Positions 63,065 through 64,000 of a stretch of DNA of 64,000 nucleotides are shown here, piece by piece; position 1 is the first letter of the stretch, and each line of letters starts with the position of its first letter. This stretch comes from Palaemon carinicauda (Eukaryota > Arthropoda > Malacostraca > Decapoda > Palaemonidae): positions 50,329,596 to 50,393,595 of the forward strand of contig NC_090746.1 of assembly GCF_036898095.1 (NCBI RefSeq), read 5' to 3'. The translations under genes and the position numbers were made by a program. Below the pieces are notes generated by a model that searched no databases, was not told where the DNA came from, and saw only the letters and a program-made list of their open reading frames with translations.

Positions 63065-64000
63065 GAGGAGTATATGAAGTGCGAAAGCAACTTTTGCGGA
63101 GTGAAGCGCCCGGACTTCTACGGGCACAAGGCGTGCCGGACCCACGCCCCTGTGCCGCCAAGAAAGGCGACCTGAAATACTGGGACCCGCAGCACTGTAC
63201 AGTCTGCAAGAGTCGTCTGGTCGCAGCGTTCGACGATCCTCCTTCAGCGGAGGCAAGGGACAACGCTCGAGAGAAGCTATGCAAGTGGGCGCGTGGCTTC
63301 CAGAAGAACGCCACCGGACCGTATCTCGCCATCGAAGATTTGAGGGCCTTGCTGTTTCCAAAGGCATCTAAAGACTCCGTTGTCCCAAGTGATCAGATCC
63401 CCACCGTCCAGATTGTGGTGGAACCTGATATCGTCATGGCCCAGTCCATGCATGAGTGCCACTTAGATTCCGACAACGTGGAACGTATGTCGGAAGTGTC
63501 GGAAGGGACGGAGAGAAACCTCATGGGCGAGGAGCTCGACTATGAGGAAGATCAGGTGGAATACCCTGATTCGGAGCATGAGGTCGCTCCCACTCCTACT
63601 CCCGCATCGACTCCTGCACCGGCCGAGGAACCTGTTCCTTCGACTTCTGCCACCCCGGACCCTCTTCCATCAGGCACTCAGGAGGTCTTCAAGATGCTTG
63701 AAGCCCTCATGGAAAGAAAACTTCGTGAGACCCAGGAGCAATTCAGGTCTACCCTAGTAAGTTTTAAAGTACCGAAACGGATTTCGGTTAAGGACCTCCC
63801 CTCTTGCTCGGATACTAATCCATGGAGGTATGCCGAGCATATGCCGATCACGACTGGTAAGATCTTCATCAGTGAGAAGGTCGGCTTGATCTTATTGGAA
63901 GAAGTGGAATTCTTCCCGAATTTCGAGGCTTATCCGGACTGTTACGTCCGGCTCAGGTCCGAACCAGCCTCAAAGGAAGAGACCAAACCGAAGGAAGTAA
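63065..64000 (+). pseudogene. gag: gag of element D (5' part, one frameshift, runs off window)
   Basis: It opens at the acceptor with EEYMKCESNFC. A one-base deletion near 63149 (CACGCCCCTGTG against CACGCCCCCTGCG in C) shifts the frame inside the Cys/His domain. After it the frame is open to the window end: KLCKWARGFQKN, the acidic stretch, NPWRYAEHMPI and FEAYPDCYVRL. The Ser codon TCG at 63489 is where C has a stop. It is otherwise very close to C. Confidence 0.85.

Larger units (their letters stand above)
54408..64000 (+). mobile_element. DIRS-like retrotransposon, element D (right end outside window)
   Basis: The left end (TTTTTGGGCTCAAGCCATGA) and leader are close to element C. The Ty3-type element at 56241-62139 splits the leader, and gag begins at 63065. 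The right ITR, RT and YR lie beyond the window. Confidence 0.9.

Overview
The window is eukaryotic DNA made almost entirely of retrotransposons; about 57 of 64 kb can be assigned to mobile elements. The dominant type is DIRS-like: tyrosine-recombinase (YR) retrotransposons with inverted terminal repeats (ITRs), an internal complementary region (ICR) that matches the joined ends, and overlapping RT/RNase H and YR frames. The abundance and variety of DIRS elements, spliceosomal introns, AT-rich host DNA with dinucleotide repeats, and recalled resemblance of several reading frames to decapod repeats suggest a decapod crustacean (shrimp, crayfish or crab). That is inference; no species marker is present.

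Layout. 1-6668: right part of a decayed DIRS element (element 1) with minisatellites in its gag region and a full-length 5S rRNA-like sequence inside its RT frame. 6669-7458: host spacer. 7459-13917: degraded DIRS element 2. 13918-18329: AT-rich host DNA with one likely coding exon and a long CT repeat. 18330-18944: short TIR element. 18949 to about 35034: DIRS element B, containing the structurally complete DIRS element 3 (19594-26326), a truncated LINE with 13-bp target duplications (32561-34300) and a hybrid right end. 35035-36832: host DNA with a possible small exon. 36833-52989: DIRS element C, with the young DIRS element E inserted antisense in its leader intron (39486-46731). 53290-54407: fragment of a second LINE, interrupted by DIRS element D (54408 to beyond the window). 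D carries an intact Ty3-type LTR retrotransposon (56241-62139, minus strand), whose leader contains a 457-bp foldback element with 9-bp target duplications.

How the parts relate. Elements 3, C and E share one coding plan: gag and YR in the same frame (one stop codon between them in 3 and C, none in E), with RT-RNase H in the +1 frame over the same DNA. Gag of B, C, D and E starts with a cysteine/histidine domain of fixed spacing, C-x4-C-x9-H-x2-C-x2-H-x2-C-x14-C-x2-C, which begins just after a splice acceptor. E also has an in-phase intron inside gag. Element 3, E and the Ty3-type element look youngest from their nearly identical terminal repeats. Elements 1, 2, B and C are decayed, and D has one visible frameshift in the part seen.

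No complete host gene, tRNA gene or CRISPR array was found. Boundaries and identities come from reading by eye, without alignment or database search.
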